64,000 bases of DNA from Liopterus haemorrhoidalis (taxonomy: Eukaryota > Arthropoda > Insecta > Coleoptera > Dytiscidae). Below the pieces are notes generated by a model. It was not told where the DNA came from. It searched no databases and saw only the letters and a list, made by a program, of their open reading frames with translations. Positions 1 through 10,510 of the stretch are shown piece by piece (the stretch's first letter is position 1; every line of letters begins with the position of its first letter). Location: the NCBI GenBank assembly GCA_963971575.1, contig OZ020617.1, forward strand, positions 23,132,740-23,196,739, in the 5' to 3' direction. A program made the position numbers and the translations under genes.

Positions 1-188
1 GAAATAATAACTTGTATTGTTACCGCGAAAAAACACAGATTGCCGCTCGATCTGAACTTGTGACGAATGCGCAACACAAACTGCACTGCACAGTATATGC
101 TGAACGATTTTCGTGCACCACAAAGCACACAGAAACTTTATGACGAACGCTTCTTGTGTAAATTATGCAGACTGTATAGATTATTAGC

Positions 189-569
189 TTATGCAGAACT
201 CACCTTTAATAACTCAGCCTGTGCCGATGCTGTTATACAATTTTTCTGTTTGGCATACTGGACGAATTGGATTAGTTCTTCGGGAAATACGTCTGTTTCC
301 AAATCTTGGGGATAATTTTCTGTCAATTTGATGTCTTCTTCCTTAATTTTTTGTGATGTCATTGAATATGAAGTTGAAACTATTTTAAATTTTTCATATA
401 CTTCTACGGACGCAGATATTCGGTTGTTCAATACAATTATAAGGACATCAGCACTACGGAAAAATGTTCCTATACAAAATTTATCTCTTCCTGACAAGCA
501 AGCCTGCAAGCCTGTAGCTGCAAACGTTAAATATTTTGTACCTTCTATCTGCCCGCTAAGCCAGGACAC
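189..569 (-). pseudogene. hAT-like (ZMYM1/DUF4371-type) transposase-derived fragment
   Basis: A 126-codon open frame. Its second half, around KIKEEDIKLTENYP, QDLETDVFPEELIQF and QYAKQK, reads like the C-terminal part of the insect zinc-finger-MYM-1-like family. Those proteins derive from hAT transposases and typically contain a Y.DL....ELIQF-like stretch before the dimerisation region. There is no start region, BED/TTF zinc finger or catalytic segment, so this can only be a fragment. No clear partner terminus is visible nearby. The family assignment rests on remembered resemblance, not a search. It could instead be part of an unrecognised host gene. Confidence 0.4.
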
Positions 570-700
570 GGACGTGAGTTCAATTCCTACTTATGTCAAA
601 TAATTCTTTTAAAAATATTTATACAAATTACAGGTTCTGCTTAGCCGTTCGCAACCGGCCATAAACTGTAGGTGTCTTTCTGTGAACGCTAAAAAAAAAT
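570..700. other. Short unassigned spacer
   Basis: Non-coding sequence between the hAT-like fragment and the next repeat. I recognise nothing in it. Confidence 0.3.
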
Positions 701-1537
701 GTGAATTTTCACAGATTTCAGGGTTTCGCAGGTATATAATATAGTGAAAGCGGCATGCTGAGTGTGTAGGACAAATTTTGCTTTGTAGTAATCACGGAAA
801 AATGACCGATATTTTTAGAATAATTTATCGTCTGTTAATCTAAGAGCTTTAAAAACAAATTTTATGTTAAAATATTTTTTTGTTAATTTTAATTCGAATA
901 CCTAATACCATTATTTAGGTTACTAAATATGTGCAGTATTTTTTTATATAACAAGGTTCATTAATATTTTAAAAATTGCGCCTATGGCTTCCATTGATTG
1001 TCATATGCTCCGCCTCTTCGGTTTGGTATACATGACACATAAAATGAAAATATAATTCCAACTGGTTATTAAATTTACGTTCTTAAAAATTAAATGCAAC
1101 ATTTGTCAAAATATAACTAGAATTTGGACAAAATAATTTAAACAAAATAAAAATGAAAAAAAAAAAAACAAAAAAAAAATGTTTCCTCTGGCCCAGGAGC
1201 GCATGTTAACCATTAGACCATGATACGTCTTCTAGTCTAGTGTGTTACATAACTATAACTTTTGTAAATCGTCAACCAAAAAAACACAAAAATGTGTTAT
1301 TTTCCGAAAACATAATCTGATCAAAAATTCCTGTTGTACTATTCCGGTTCACACCAATGTACAATACTTAAATTTTTTTCAGATTTTTAGTTTAAACCAT
1401 CTGGGCTACAGTGTGGGACAATTTTTTTTTGCACAATGTTGGCAAAAATTGCATAAAAATAATTTATTATGCAAAAATAAAATTTTGACCGTTATTCCAC
1501 GTACTAAGGGCTTTCATTTGATACCCTACTCAGAATT

Positions 1538-1545
<8 letters not shown>
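701..1545 (+). repeat. Dispersed repeat family A, copy 1, left part
   Basis: It begins with a GGGTTTCGCAGGTAT motif (720-735) and matches, with moderate divergence, the sequence nested at 61205-61930. Shared stretches include the segment around ATACCATTATT, AAATATGTGCAGTATTTTT, a GCMCCTATGGCTTCCATTG block, and an end segment with ACCCTACTCAGAATTT. It stops in an (AT)n run at 1541-1577. There is no coding capacity. At 1200-1235 the minus strand resembles the 5' half of a tRNA (see findings). Confidence 0.6.

Positions 1546-1577
<32 letters not shown>
1541..1577. repeat. (AT)n microsatellite
   Basis: Uninterrupted TA dinucleotide run at the junction between repeat family A and the foldback element that follows. 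TA runs are frequent insertion targets here. Confidence 0.9.
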
Positions 1578-1581
<4 letters not shown>

Positions 1582-2170
1582 TCATTCTTTTTCATCGAGA
1601 GACCCCATGCTGTCCAAAAATATATTAGTCTATGAAAGGTCTACCAGGGCTCATTCGATGCTTATTGTAGTCTAGTTTCGAAATCCGAGTGGCTCTTTTA
1701 CGGAAACATCGTAACTTATCAAATATGGCCACCAATCCCACGTGACCTCTACCTTTTCTTCGATAAATCGATTATAAAGTCAACACAATCGAGTCAATTT
1801 GGGTGTCAAACCCCTGAAAATGTTACCTAAAGGTAGTTGAGGCGGCTGTTAATGAATCCAGGGTCAAATTTAGAAAATTCAATATGGCGGATGCAATATG
1901 GCGGCCGAAACCACGTGCCAAGTTAAGATTTTTAAAAAAATTATTTGATTTCAATATAATATAATGCCTGGGGGTTTATGGGGTCACTGATGATGAATTC
2001 AGGGTGCAATTCAGAAAATTAAATATGGCGGATCCAATAAAGCGGATTCAAAATGGCGGCCAAAACCACTTGATGAAAAGGGATTTTCAAAAAATCACTT
2101 GATTTTGTCCTTATTTAATACCTGGAGGTTTATGGGGTTTCTGATGATAAATCCAGGGTTCATGACTATG
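1570..2170. mobile_element. Foldback/MITE family B, one-armed copy
   Basis: The left arm (about 1577-1693, starting GAGTCATTCTTTTTCATCG) is nearly identical to both arms of the element at 39668-40292. The interior, with blocks such as ATATGGCGGATCC and GGTTTATGGGGTCACTGATG, matches that copy in opposite orientation. This copy has an extra interior repeat of the TTTATGGGG/GATGATRAATYCAGGGT block and lacks a second arm. It is non-coding and most simply an end-deleted member of the family. Confidence 0.65.
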
Positions 2171-2190
2171 TTTTCAATCTATGTAATTTT

Positions 2191-2565
2191 AGGGTTTTGT
2201 AGGTATGACAAAAAAAAACTCTTATACCGTCATTTTATCGTCTGTCTGTCTGTCTGTTTGGTAAAAATTGTAGCCAAAAGGCTAAACTTAGAGAGTTGAA
2301 ATTTGGCACGTTTATACAACTATTTGACCCGCACATAGGAAAAATACTAAAACATCTAAAAAACATATCCCTCTAAAAATATAAACAAATATGTGTTCAT
2401 CGAAACAAAAAAAAAATAAATAAATAAATTCTGAGTAAGGAATCAAATGAAAGCCCTTAATACGTGGATTAACGATCAAATTTTTATTTTAGCAAAATAA
2501 ATTATTTTGATGCGATTTTTGTCAAAATTGTGCAAAAAAAAATATTTATTTTACGATATTTTGTA
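2191..2565 (-). repeat. Dispersed repeat family A, inverted terminal part
   Basis: It begins TTTAGGGTTTTGTAGGTATG and contains CTGTCTGTCTGTCTG and a GAAATTTGGCACG segment. It is the reverse complement of 61840-62195 in the second copy. Its inner portion (2420-2565) is also inverted relative to 1400-1545, so the two family A pieces form a large inverted pair around foldback element B. Confidence 0.6.
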
Positions 2566-2642
2566 ACAGATACATTCAGTGGGACAAATATTAATGGTAG
2601 GGCCTAGGCGTCCTAGGCTCACTTCAGTCTGTCGCTGCAATA

Positions 2643-3376
2643 GGGGAAACTTTTTAAGATCGCAGCGCCGTATGCGGCAAAGCTGGAACACTCGAAAGCC
2701 ACATTAAACTGTTATTCGTGTATTTGTTTACATGGTGAAAATGAACATGAGTTGTATTTTTCATGTTTTCCGAGCTTTTTTTTAATTTAAAGGTAATCTA
2801 CGACTTATTTCAAGGATATGTTTAGTTTTTCATTGTATTTTTAATTCTTTTTGACTCTCTGTCAATATAATAACAACTAAAATATATTAGTAAAAATTAA
2901 TATCTCTGCCTGAAAAAGTAGAAGGGCCTTTTAATATATCAACTGATGATTTAGGCAAATTTTGGATGCGATAAATGCTTTTTTTCAGTCTTTTTTGGAC
3001 GTAAAAAATCACTTTCCATAAAATGCAACGGGCAAACATGCATGCATGGGCTTGGATTTTTGCCCATTTTTAGTTTTTGAGTCCATAAAAACCTACGATC
3101 CACTTTCTCTCTGCCTCCAAAGGTCGTTTCAATTGATATTTTTTTCGATTTAGGTTAGGTTAGGTAAATTATGGAATGTTTAAGAAGGATTCTTCATTAT
3201 TCACGATTTACATTGCGGCACACAACAAAATTGATTATTTTTTTTCCATGATACACAAAAATAAAACACAAACAACAAAAAAACACGTATTTCTCCATTG
3301 AACAAAATAAAACAATGTGGCTTTCGTATCTTTCACAAATTGCCACCAGATGTCAGGGCGCTTAGGAAGTTTCCCC
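2643..3376. mobile_element. MITE with TA target site (GGGGAAACTT ends)
   Basis: The left end is TA-GGGGAAACTT and the right end AAGTTTCCCC-TA. The complementary pair CGAAAGCCACATT (about 2693) and AATGTGGCTTTCG (about 3313) lies further in. A TA at both edges fits a Tc1/mariner-like target site. No transposase can be read, and an internal GGTTAGGTTAGG run is present. The superfamily call is inference from the TA alone. Confidence 0.55.
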
Positions 3377-3401
3377 TATGATGATGATACACTTTCTCCA
3401 C

Positions 3402-4091
3402 TTAATAGGCAGTGATGCCAAGTTGATGCATTTTGCACTAGATCTGGTGTATTGAAAGCCTATCTAGTGACCAAAATTGCGTTCTAGTGCGCTAGTGCAA
3501 ATTCTGGTGCGTTTCTGATTTAAATCATCTGTTGATGATTTACAACTATGATTTAAAACTGCAAAAATGTGACAAATGTGACTTTGATAAGATACAACAA
3601 ATCTTGCTTTAATTATGAACTGCCGGATACAAAAATGAAATAAATCAAGACGAGGAAGAAGAATTTAATATCTATCTTTAATAAATTAAAATAAATAATA
3701 ATTTTTCGGAGTTCCTATTTTGTTAGTTAAGATGAGAAACGTTTAGTTTATCTTGTGATTAAAAATATGTTAACTAGGCAATTGGGAGTTTGCAATGTGT
3801 AGTTTTTGTTTTGAATGTGATTAAGTTAATAATTAATGTTTATTATATATTTAATATTCTTGTACTGAATATTAAAATATTAAAAGTTATTATTCAACAA
3901 TAAAAAAATAAAGAAATAAATTTATTATTATTACTAACAGACTTCTTCATACAACAAAAAAGTAATTGTTTTATATTGTTTTTGAACTCCCCAAACTCGG
4001 ACTACGCCCCAGTTTTGGTGCATTTCTGGTGAATTCTTACGCTCTATTTAGTGCATTGAAAATATCTATAGTTGGCAACACTGTTAATAGG
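3402..4091. mobile_element. Non-autonomous hAT element with perfect 8-bp TSD
   Basis: TTAATAGG occurs directly repeated at 3402-3409 and 4084-4091. Between them lies a 674-bp element starting CAGTGATGCCAAGT and ending AGTTGGCAACACTG. The CAGTG..GCCAA terminus and 8-bp duplication are the standard hAT signature. Subterminal copies of a TCTAGTGCG/TTTGCACTAG theme are visible. The interior has no transposase. Confidence 0.85.
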
Positions 4092-5340
4092 TATTGCGCA
4101 ACGCTTGAAATTCTCGTTTTTTTTTTTTTTTTTTTAATCTGGTATATTTCAAAATCAGTTGTTAATTACACATCGTAGATTCAGTATAGTGTGAGATATT
4201 ATTTGAATGAAGTTTCATAACAAACTGGTGAATTTACAACCAGTATTATAATTGAAGTTGCTTGTTGCAACTACGAGAGTTATCTCATTTGTTTTATTCA
4301 GTTAAGTGAGTACTTGTTCAATCTGATTACACATCCTGTGGTATATCCTTTAAACTCATGTCCTAATTAAGGGACTGTTGCATGCCAATGATTCTACATG
4401 TTTAATTTTACGAATGGTTACAGTATTACAGAAAACTGTCCTATTGAAACATCGAGTTCCTATCTCATATTACGCTCATTCGACGCTCTAATTTATTTTT
4501 GTTTTTTATTGTAATTTAGCTAAATAGTTTAAATCTAGTTAATCTTTGTAATATTGCAGAATCGCTACGTTTATAGTGATCGGCAGAATTTGCTTTATTT
4601 GTTAAACATAAAATCTTTAACTGGATTAGTTAATAAAGTTTATTTATTAAAATTTTGGTAAATAATAATTTCAGTGGTAGTATCGGCTTAACATATTTTC
4701 ACGTAATTTGGTATGACGACAGAACAAAAGCCGAGATTCGAACACAGACTATAAACATAGGTCTGTATTAGCAAACCGTTATTAGCAAAAAAAAATAGTG
4801 TTTTAATGTATCTAGTTACAAGTATCTAGATACAAACTAGATACTTTTTGAAATATGTATATGTATCTGTATCTAGATATTTAAATTTAAGTATCTTGTA
4901 TCTGTGTCTCGGACACTTTGCTCGTTACTTTATTTTTATACCGTAATACCGAGCTGATATAAAAGTTTATTAATTATAAATTGTCATTTTAAATATTTTA
5001 TTTTTGCTTCAAGCAAAATTAAATCTGAAATTCTGATATTTAATTATTAAATTTATATGGAATGTTAAAAAAAAAAAATTATTCTCAATCGCTTTTAATA
5101 GCGTTTGAACAGCTGTAAAAATAGTAGGTATTATATGCATCACTTAAGAAAAATGGGTCATTATTAACGAAGACTAAGTTTTTGGATAAATATTGTTGCT
5201 ATTTTGATGACCAATTTACTAAAAACGTATGAAAAATTATATCCACACAAGTGGTTTGAAAGTGGACTGTGATTTTGTGAGCCTTGGACAAGACAAATTA
5301 AGGCCCTTCAAAAGTATACAGTTATTTAAAGTACCTACAC
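4092..5340. other. Non-coding stretch with GTATCTAGATAC motifs
   Basis: No gene is recognisable. At 4805-4910 there is a cluster of GTATCTAGATAC-type palindromic words and variants (TATCTAGTTACAAGTATC), probably the end of an unidentified element. The rest is AT-rich and featureless to my reading. Confidence 0.4.
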
Positions 5341-5354
5341 TTTGATAATTTTTT

Positions 5355-5465
5355 TGAGGCATTCCATCGAGGCCTGGCTCTAGTCCGCCTCACCCAAGGG
5401 TCGGCCATGCTAGTGTGGATATTAAGTTTATTTCCGTATGGAAATCAGTAAAGTAAGTAAGTGTG
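5355..5465 (+). other. Possible LINE 3' end
   Basis: A locally GC-richer segment (CCATCGAGGCCTGGCTCTAG, CGCCTCACCCAAGGG) is followed by GGAAATCAGTAAAGTAAGTAAG. A structured 3' UTR ending in short tandem words is typical of non-LTR retrotransposons. No coding remnant precedes it. Confidence 0.25.
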
Positions 5466-5639
5466 TTTCCTAAAGGACGTAGAAAAGCATTATTTTTTTG
5501 ATATTTCATATAAATTTAATTTGTAAGCGTCAGAATGTCAACTGAAATTTTGTTTTTAAATTAAATTTGAATGGAATGTCAAAAAAGTCACATGTTTGGG
5601 GCTGTGCTCGGCAATTTTGTTATTCTTTTGGTCTTCTTA

Positions 5640-5940
5640 TCTCCTCTGGTCATCATTTGAAAATTTTGGATTCCTGCCCCCTGATCATCACTCGAAAATT
5701 TTGATTACTTCCCCAGATATCCCTTGAAAAAATTGATTTCCCGGATCAACACATGAAAATTTGAATTTCCCTTTTGTTATCATTTTAATAATTAAGATTA
5801 CCTCTGTTATCACATGATAATTTTGGTTTCCCCTTCTGTTATCACTTGAAAATTTTGGATTCCCCCGGTTATCACATGAAAATTTTGGTTCCCCCTTCTA
5901 TTATCACTTGAAAATTTTGGATTTTTTTTCCTCCCTACGA
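5640..5940. repeat. Minisatellite, about 35-40-bp unit, about 8 copies
   Basis: Repeated TTATCACTTGAAAATTTTGG followed by ATTCCCCCTT-like spacers. Units at about 5647, 5685, 5720, 5750, 5800, 5838, 5868 and 5900 differ by substitutions and small indels. Non-coding. Confidence 0.8.
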
Positions 5941-6088
5941 TTGTCCCTTATATATTTTTTTTTTCAATCTGGCTATTGGCTCTTAATACATTTTTTTGGG
6001 AACCCCTAGTGTAAGGTAAAATATAAATATCATTAGGGGATATTCTAAACCCACACTCTAACCCATTTACATATATATATATATATTG

Positions 6089-6625
6089 GTCGAACTCGAT
6101 TTGAAGGCTACTTGGATATTATGCTTCTTTAGTATCTTACAAATTTTCTCAGATACTTCTTTATAATAGGGCATAGAGACATATCTCACTTCGTCAGTTC
6201 TAGGTGCGTCATTTTTCTTATGATTGATAGCATCAGTAATAATTTTATGAGTGTAGCCATTATCCTGTAAGGTGGAACGGATGTTCTTCAATTCAACTTT
6301 TAGAAGTCTTTTAGAAGAACAAATTACTTTGGCTCTATTAACTAGACTCAGTGCAACAGCTCTCATAGTGCTATTATGGTGAAATGAGTTGAAATTAAGA
6401 TATAGACCTGTAGACCGTGGTTGCTAGAACCCCCTTGCCATTTCTGGTTATCAATACATCTAGGAAAGGCAGTTGATTGCTAACTTCCAGTTCAACAGTA
6501 AACTTAATGTTAGTGTGTACTGAATTTAAGTATTGATGGAATTCGTGGAGTTTATCTTTACCATGTGGCCATATGACAAAAGTATCATCGACGTGTCTTA
6601 ACCATTTATTCGGTTTGTACGTAAG
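6089..6625 (-). pseudogene. Penelope-like element reverse transcriptase fragment (copy 1)
   Basis: Read on the minus strand, the segment gives the end of a Penelope-like RT: WLRHVDDTFVIWPHG (the YVDD box with H for Y), then FLDVLITRNG, VYR, and after a small deletion MRAVALSLVNRAKVICSS, LRSTLQDNGY-like and VRYVSMPYYKEVSEKI. The last part is the RT-to-endonuclease linker of the family. Compared with 41909-42255 it lacks about 17 bp coding the KPTHT stretch after VYR, so the frame is broken. Its left edge sits at a (TA)n run. The 3' half of the same element follows in opposite orientation at 6626. Confidence 0.75.
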
Positions 6626-7164
6626 ATGCTAAACCCTTAATGTATGAGGAAAACAAGTTCAAGAGAAAATTGAAAGAGTGCTTTGATCGAAAACTCTGGA
6701 GATGCTGTCAGCCAAGCCAGCATAGAATTTCCTCAACTCTGGCTTTCCATTATTCAAAACAAATCCCTTTAATCCTCAAGTCACTAATCCGGTAACAAAC
6801 AACTCATTACCACACAATAATGTGACAATCAACCTTAATCCGGTCGTTAATCATCCGCAGGTAGTCCCGTCCCTACCCATACCTGATCCTAACCACCCAA
6901 CCAATAACAACGCACCTATAACCTGCTGCCACTCTTACAATACTCGGTATAAAAACTCGAAGAAAACTAAAATGTTTATCACTCCTCGTGATCGCTGAAG
7001 ACGCAAACAGATTGTTGAGCAGTTTCCGAAACGTCCGAATTTATATTTTTTTATATATTATTCTTGAAGTATTATATCTTTTTGATACTAATACTCATTA
7101 TATTGTACTATTCTAGCCTAGTACTATCAGCAATGGCAAACGTCCAAAATAAAGGTGTCCGCAT
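6626..7164 (+). pseudogene. Penelope-like element 3' part, inverted relative to its RT piece
   Basis: It matches 42471-43008 closely: the region after the GIY-YIG domain (MYEENKFKRKLKE-like), a Pro/Asn-rich tail and a 3' UTR with CTGAAGACG and CGAAACGTCCG. The GIY-YIG domain itself is absent. A frameshift interrupts the KRKLKE-SALIENSGD stretch. The head-to-head junction with the RT fragment at about 6625 looks like an insertion-associated inversion. Confidence 0.7.
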
Positions 7165-7200
7165 TAATATTGGACCAAAATAATTTCAAAGATATTATAT
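7163..7200. repeat. Target-site repeat flanking the LINE, 3' side
   Basis: The words ATTAATATTGGACCA and AATTTCAAAGATATTATAT recur at 11603-11644, on the other side of the LINE, with one TTGC indel difference. Its position exactly at both LINE edges makes it a long target-site duplication. Confidence 0.7.
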
Positions 7201-7491
7201 AATAATAATAAGACCTGACAAACCCCATAATAATAATAATAATTTTTTTATTAGGTACCATAATAACAATATTACAGAGAAGAAAAAGAAAATACATATA
7301 ATAATAAACATAAACTGGTGCCTAAAAGGCACAAGGTCAGCTAAAAGCTGCTCTACCTCTTGTACCTAAATCAAAAAAAAAAAAATCACATTTTTTAAAA
7401 CAAAATTAAAAACTATGTATTAACAGATTTAACCAAATGAATACATACAAATATGTAACACATATGTACATTCCTTAATTATTGACAGATA

Positions 7492-8037
7492 TTAGATTAA
7501 ATTACTTAAAATTAACTGGAGACGTAGTTTATGATGGAAGCTGTTGACGGACAGCGACTTCAAATTAGAAGGTACTGTATTATAAATATTAGCCACTTGA
7601 TATGAAAAGGATCGCTCGAACTGTTTTGTGAAATGTTTAGGCAGAGTTATTTTATCTTTTTCCCTAATGTTAACATTGTGCACGTCAGTACGAAATCGAA
7701 TTTTGTGACATAAATAGGGCGGAACTTTTGACATGATTATTTTATGATAAAAGACTGCTGCATGCAAAAAACGTCTTTGTGACATATCGAGCCACTTTGC
7801 CCTTACCAGATATGGTGAGATATGTGTTCTTCTACTGACATTATAAATTAATCTCAGGCAGGAGTTTTGAACTTTTTTAATTTTTTTGACTGTCAGACTG
7901 TCCAAACAGGGACTGTAGAGAACTTCACAGTACTTAAATTTACTCAGTATTAGCGAGTCACAGAGCTGTTTTTTCAATGCAATATTTAGACAATCTTTGC
8001 TACCGTACAGTACTTTTAATTTACTGTAGGCAAATTG
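7492..8037 (-). pseudogene. LINE ORF2 C-terminal domain
   Basis: The frame runs directly on from the RT through a TGA at 8038-8040 and continues QFAYSKLK, then LCDSLILSKFKYCEVLYSPC, VKKIKKVQNSCLRLIYNVSR, RRFLHAAVFYHKI, PPYLCHKI, and SFSYQVANIYNTVPSNLKS to the stop near 7492. This is the thumb and C-terminal region typical of CR1/Jockey-type ORF2. Apart from the TGA the region is open. The same TGA is present in the duplicate at 18790, so the stop predates the duplication. Confidence 0.8.
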
Positions 8038-9486
8038 TCATTGTTTAGAAATATGTTGTTTAAATCGTAATTTATTATCTAAGAGAACACCTAAATTTTT
8101 TACATAGTCTGAATACGTAATGACACAGTTATTAATTTTGATCTCAGAATTTTTAAGAAAGTTTATATCACAAGTTTTTCCGAATATTATAACATTTGAT
8201 TTTTTCGGATTTAAATTTAGGCAGTTCTCCCTAGCTACTTGATTTAAAGTTTCCAAATCATTGTTAATGCTGTCAATTGCAGTCTTATGATTTTTAATGA
8301 TTTTTAAGGAAAGATACAATTGCGTATCATCGGCGTAAAAGTGATTTTTGCTAAAAAGAATGTGACGGTGAAAATTGACAGTGTAAATCGTGTATAACAA
8401 AGGTCCTAAGATAGATCCTTGTGGCACCCCTGAGTAAATTGACCCTTCTGAAGATTCTTTGTTTTCAATAAAAACTTTCTGTTTCCGATTAGTTAGGTAA
8501 TCTTTAAAAAATAAAATTGTGTCTTCGGAGAAGCCAATGTAATGCAGAATAGCTAATAAAATCTTGTGGTTAATATTGTCAAAAGCTTTTGAGTAGTCAA
8601 GTAATACAAGAATAGTAACTAAGTTACTATCATTTGCACGTAAAATATCATCTAAAATATGAGAACGCGCTGCTTGACAACTAAAACCCGATCTAAAGCC
8701 TGACTGATTTGGGGGGAAATAATTCAAATTATTTATGTAGGTTCTTATTTGTTTATCAATAATTTTTTCCAATATTTTGGACATGGTTGGTAGAATACTT
8801 ATGGGTCTCAGATCTTTAAATGACTTAGGGTGCTGAACTTTTGGCAGAGGTAGTACTAAAGCTGTTTTCCAACTTGAAGGATAAACATTGTTGATTAAAC
8901 AGAAATTAATAATATGAGATATATGGGGTAGGAGAAATGGACAGCAAATGTCCAATATATTCTTATTTATGTTGTCTGTACCAGAAGAATTTGACTTTAT
9001 TGAATTCAGGACTTCATATATTTCTTCATTACTAACAGAATGGAAAGAAAATTTGTTGTTATGGAAACAGTTAGTGTGAATATTATATTTATAGAAATTA
9101 AGCACAGTTAGGCTTGGCTGTTTTGTATTTGTAGAAGATAAGAAATAATTATTAATTTCATTAGGGTTATTAAGATTAGATGGTATACCGTCACTTTTAT
9201 TTTGTCTGTAAATATTTAAATCACGCAGGTCTTTCCAGACTTTGGCATAAGAATGTTGACTGAGACTATATTTAAGATAAGCTTTCTTTTCAGTACGTAT
9301 GGTGTAAGTGACTAAATTTTTTAATGTTTTATAATAATCTAGTGATGATTTCTTTTTGTTTCGTTCATATTTTAATTTAGCTTTATTTCGTAAGTCCATC
9401 ATAAACCTTAAGTTGTCAGTTAACCAAGGTGCTTTCTTTTTATTAAATTTACTAATTTTGTAAGGGGCGTGGACATCTAGTAACAA
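8038..9486 (-). CDS. LINE ORF2 reverse transcriptase
   Basis: A 482-codon open frame holding a complete RT core: DLRPISILPTMSKILEKI, QSGFRSG, LLDYSKAFDNINH (first catalytic Asp), GVPQGSILGPLLY, and HFYADDTQLY (the catalytic Asp pair), followed by LNLNPKKSNVIIFG. The enzyme makes cDNA from element RNA at a nicked target site. Upstream it joins the endonuclease frame through a one-base shift in a T-run on the plus strand near 9505; downstream a TGA separates it from the C-terminal domain. The RT motifs are intact, suggesting recent activity of the family. Confidence 0.9.
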   Translation of the reverse strand: MLLDVHAPYKISKFNKKKAPWLTDNLRFMMDLRNKAKLKYERNKKKSSLDYYKTLKNLVTYTIRTEKKAYLKYSLSQHSYAKVWKDLRDLNIYRQNKSDGIPSNLNNPNEINNYFLSSTNTKQPSLTVLNFYKYNIHTNCFHNNKFSFHSVSNEEIYEVLNSIKSNSSGTDNINKNILDICCPFLLPHISHIINFCLINNVYPSSWKTALVLPLPKVQHPKSFKDLRPISILPTMSKILEKIIDKQIRTYINNLNYFPPNQSGFRSGFSCQAARSHILDDILRANDSNLVTILVLLDYSKAFDNINHKILLAILHYIGFSEDTILFFKDYLTNRKQKVFIENKESSEGSIYSGVPQGSILGPLLYTIYTVNFHRHILFSKNHFYADDTQLYLSLKIIKNHKTAIDSINNDLETLNQVARENCLNLNPKKSNVIIFGKTCDINFLKNSEIKINNCVITYSDYVKNLGVLLDNKLRFKQHISKQ

Positions 9487-9499
9487 TTGTAAATTTTCA

Positions 9500-10294
9500 T
9501 TAATTTTTTTTTATTTTGTCATTACCGTTGTTAAAACTATATAACAAGGACCAGTCTACAAGCTGCAAGTCGTAGGAAAATAATTCAAAGTTAAAATTAA
9601 CAAAATTTCTGTGCTTTTTGATAATAGAATCAATCGTAGTATTAGGTGAAGAGAAAAAAGAAACCCAAGGTAAAAAATGATCTGAGATTGATATATCCTT
9701 AACTGCCACACGGTGAGTGTTTGCTGATCCGATACTTGTAATGATTAGATCTAATAGGGATAATCCAGTAGGCCCCACTCTCGTTGGCTCAGAAATTAAT
9801 TGATTTAAACCCATGGAAGGAACCAAATTCAGTATTGCAGAACTATCATTATTAGACTTAAGTAAATCAATGTTAAAGTCACCTAAACAGATGACTTCAT
9901 TATTATTTAAAAAACAGTCAGATAAGGTGTCTTCCAAACCGTCAAGAAATGAGTTAATATTAATGTGATGTAACCTATACACAATTCCGACAGCATAAGA
10001 CGATCTTTTTATATTAAGTTTAATCCACAATTGTTCCGAAAATTCATTGTGACTGAAAGACAGTAAATCATAACAAAAAATGTTTTTAACATAAATACCA
10101 ACACCTCCAGCTTTCTGTCCCGTATGTCTATGTGCGCGGATGAAATTGTAGCCATTCAATTTAACATCCCTGTCCAACACAGCTCCAGTCAGCCACGTCT
10201 CCGTTATTGCTACAACATCAAATGACTTTTCCTCCACGTAATCCTTGAGCAAATGCAGGTGTTTCGTTAAGGAACGCACATTTACATGAGCCAC
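9500..10294 (-). CDS. LINE ORF2 AP-like endonuclease domain
   Basis: A 264-codon frame with apurinic-endonuclease motifs in order: AHVNVRSL near the start, AITETWL (catalytic Glu), GVGIYVKN, GDFNIDLL (catalytic Asp), LLDLIITS and ISDHFLP (catalytic His). It nicks target DNA to prime reverse transcription. The frame is open upstream of the first Met (DFLDYLDISV), so translation may begin earlier. It ends by frameshift in a homopolymer and is continued by the RT frame. Confidence 0.88.
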   Translation of the reverse strand: MAHVNVRSLTKHLHLLKDYVEEKSFDVVAITETWLTGAVLDRDVKLNGYNFIRAHRHTGQKAGGVGIYVKNIFCYDLLSFSHNEFSEQLWIKLNIKRSSYAVGIVYRLHHININSFLDGLEDTLSDCFLNNNEVICLGDFNIDLLKSNNDSSAILNLVPSMGLNQLISEPTRVGPTGLSLLDLIITSIGSANTHRVAVKDISISDHFLPWVSFFSSPNTTIDSIIKKHRNFVNFNFELFSYDLQLVDWSLLYSFNNGNDKIKKN

Positions 10295-10438
10295 AGATAT
10301 ATCTAAATAATCTAAAAAATCAAAAAAAGAGAAAAAAATATATTAGAAACCAGTAGATACAAATCAAAAATGCGAAAAGTAATGAAAAATGTGCATATTA
10401 AATTGCAAGCAAACATTTATGTAACTACAGGTAACAGA

Positions 10439-10440
<2 letters not shown>

Positions 10441-10505
<65 letters not shown>
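10441..10505. repeat. (AT)n microsatellite in the LINE inter-ORF region
   Basis: A long uninterrupted TA run between ORF2 and ORF1. The surrounding 10295-10840 is AT-rich and non-coding. Confidence 0.95.

Positions 10506-10510
<5 letters not shown>

Noticed and set aside
1195..1240. Functional tRNA gene
   Set aside because: Only a D-arm-like stretch is visible; no acceptor stem, T-arm or B box can be folded.
5640..5940. CRISPR-like array
   Set aside because: Units are diverged and adjacent, with no unique spacers of constant length, and the context is eukaryotic.
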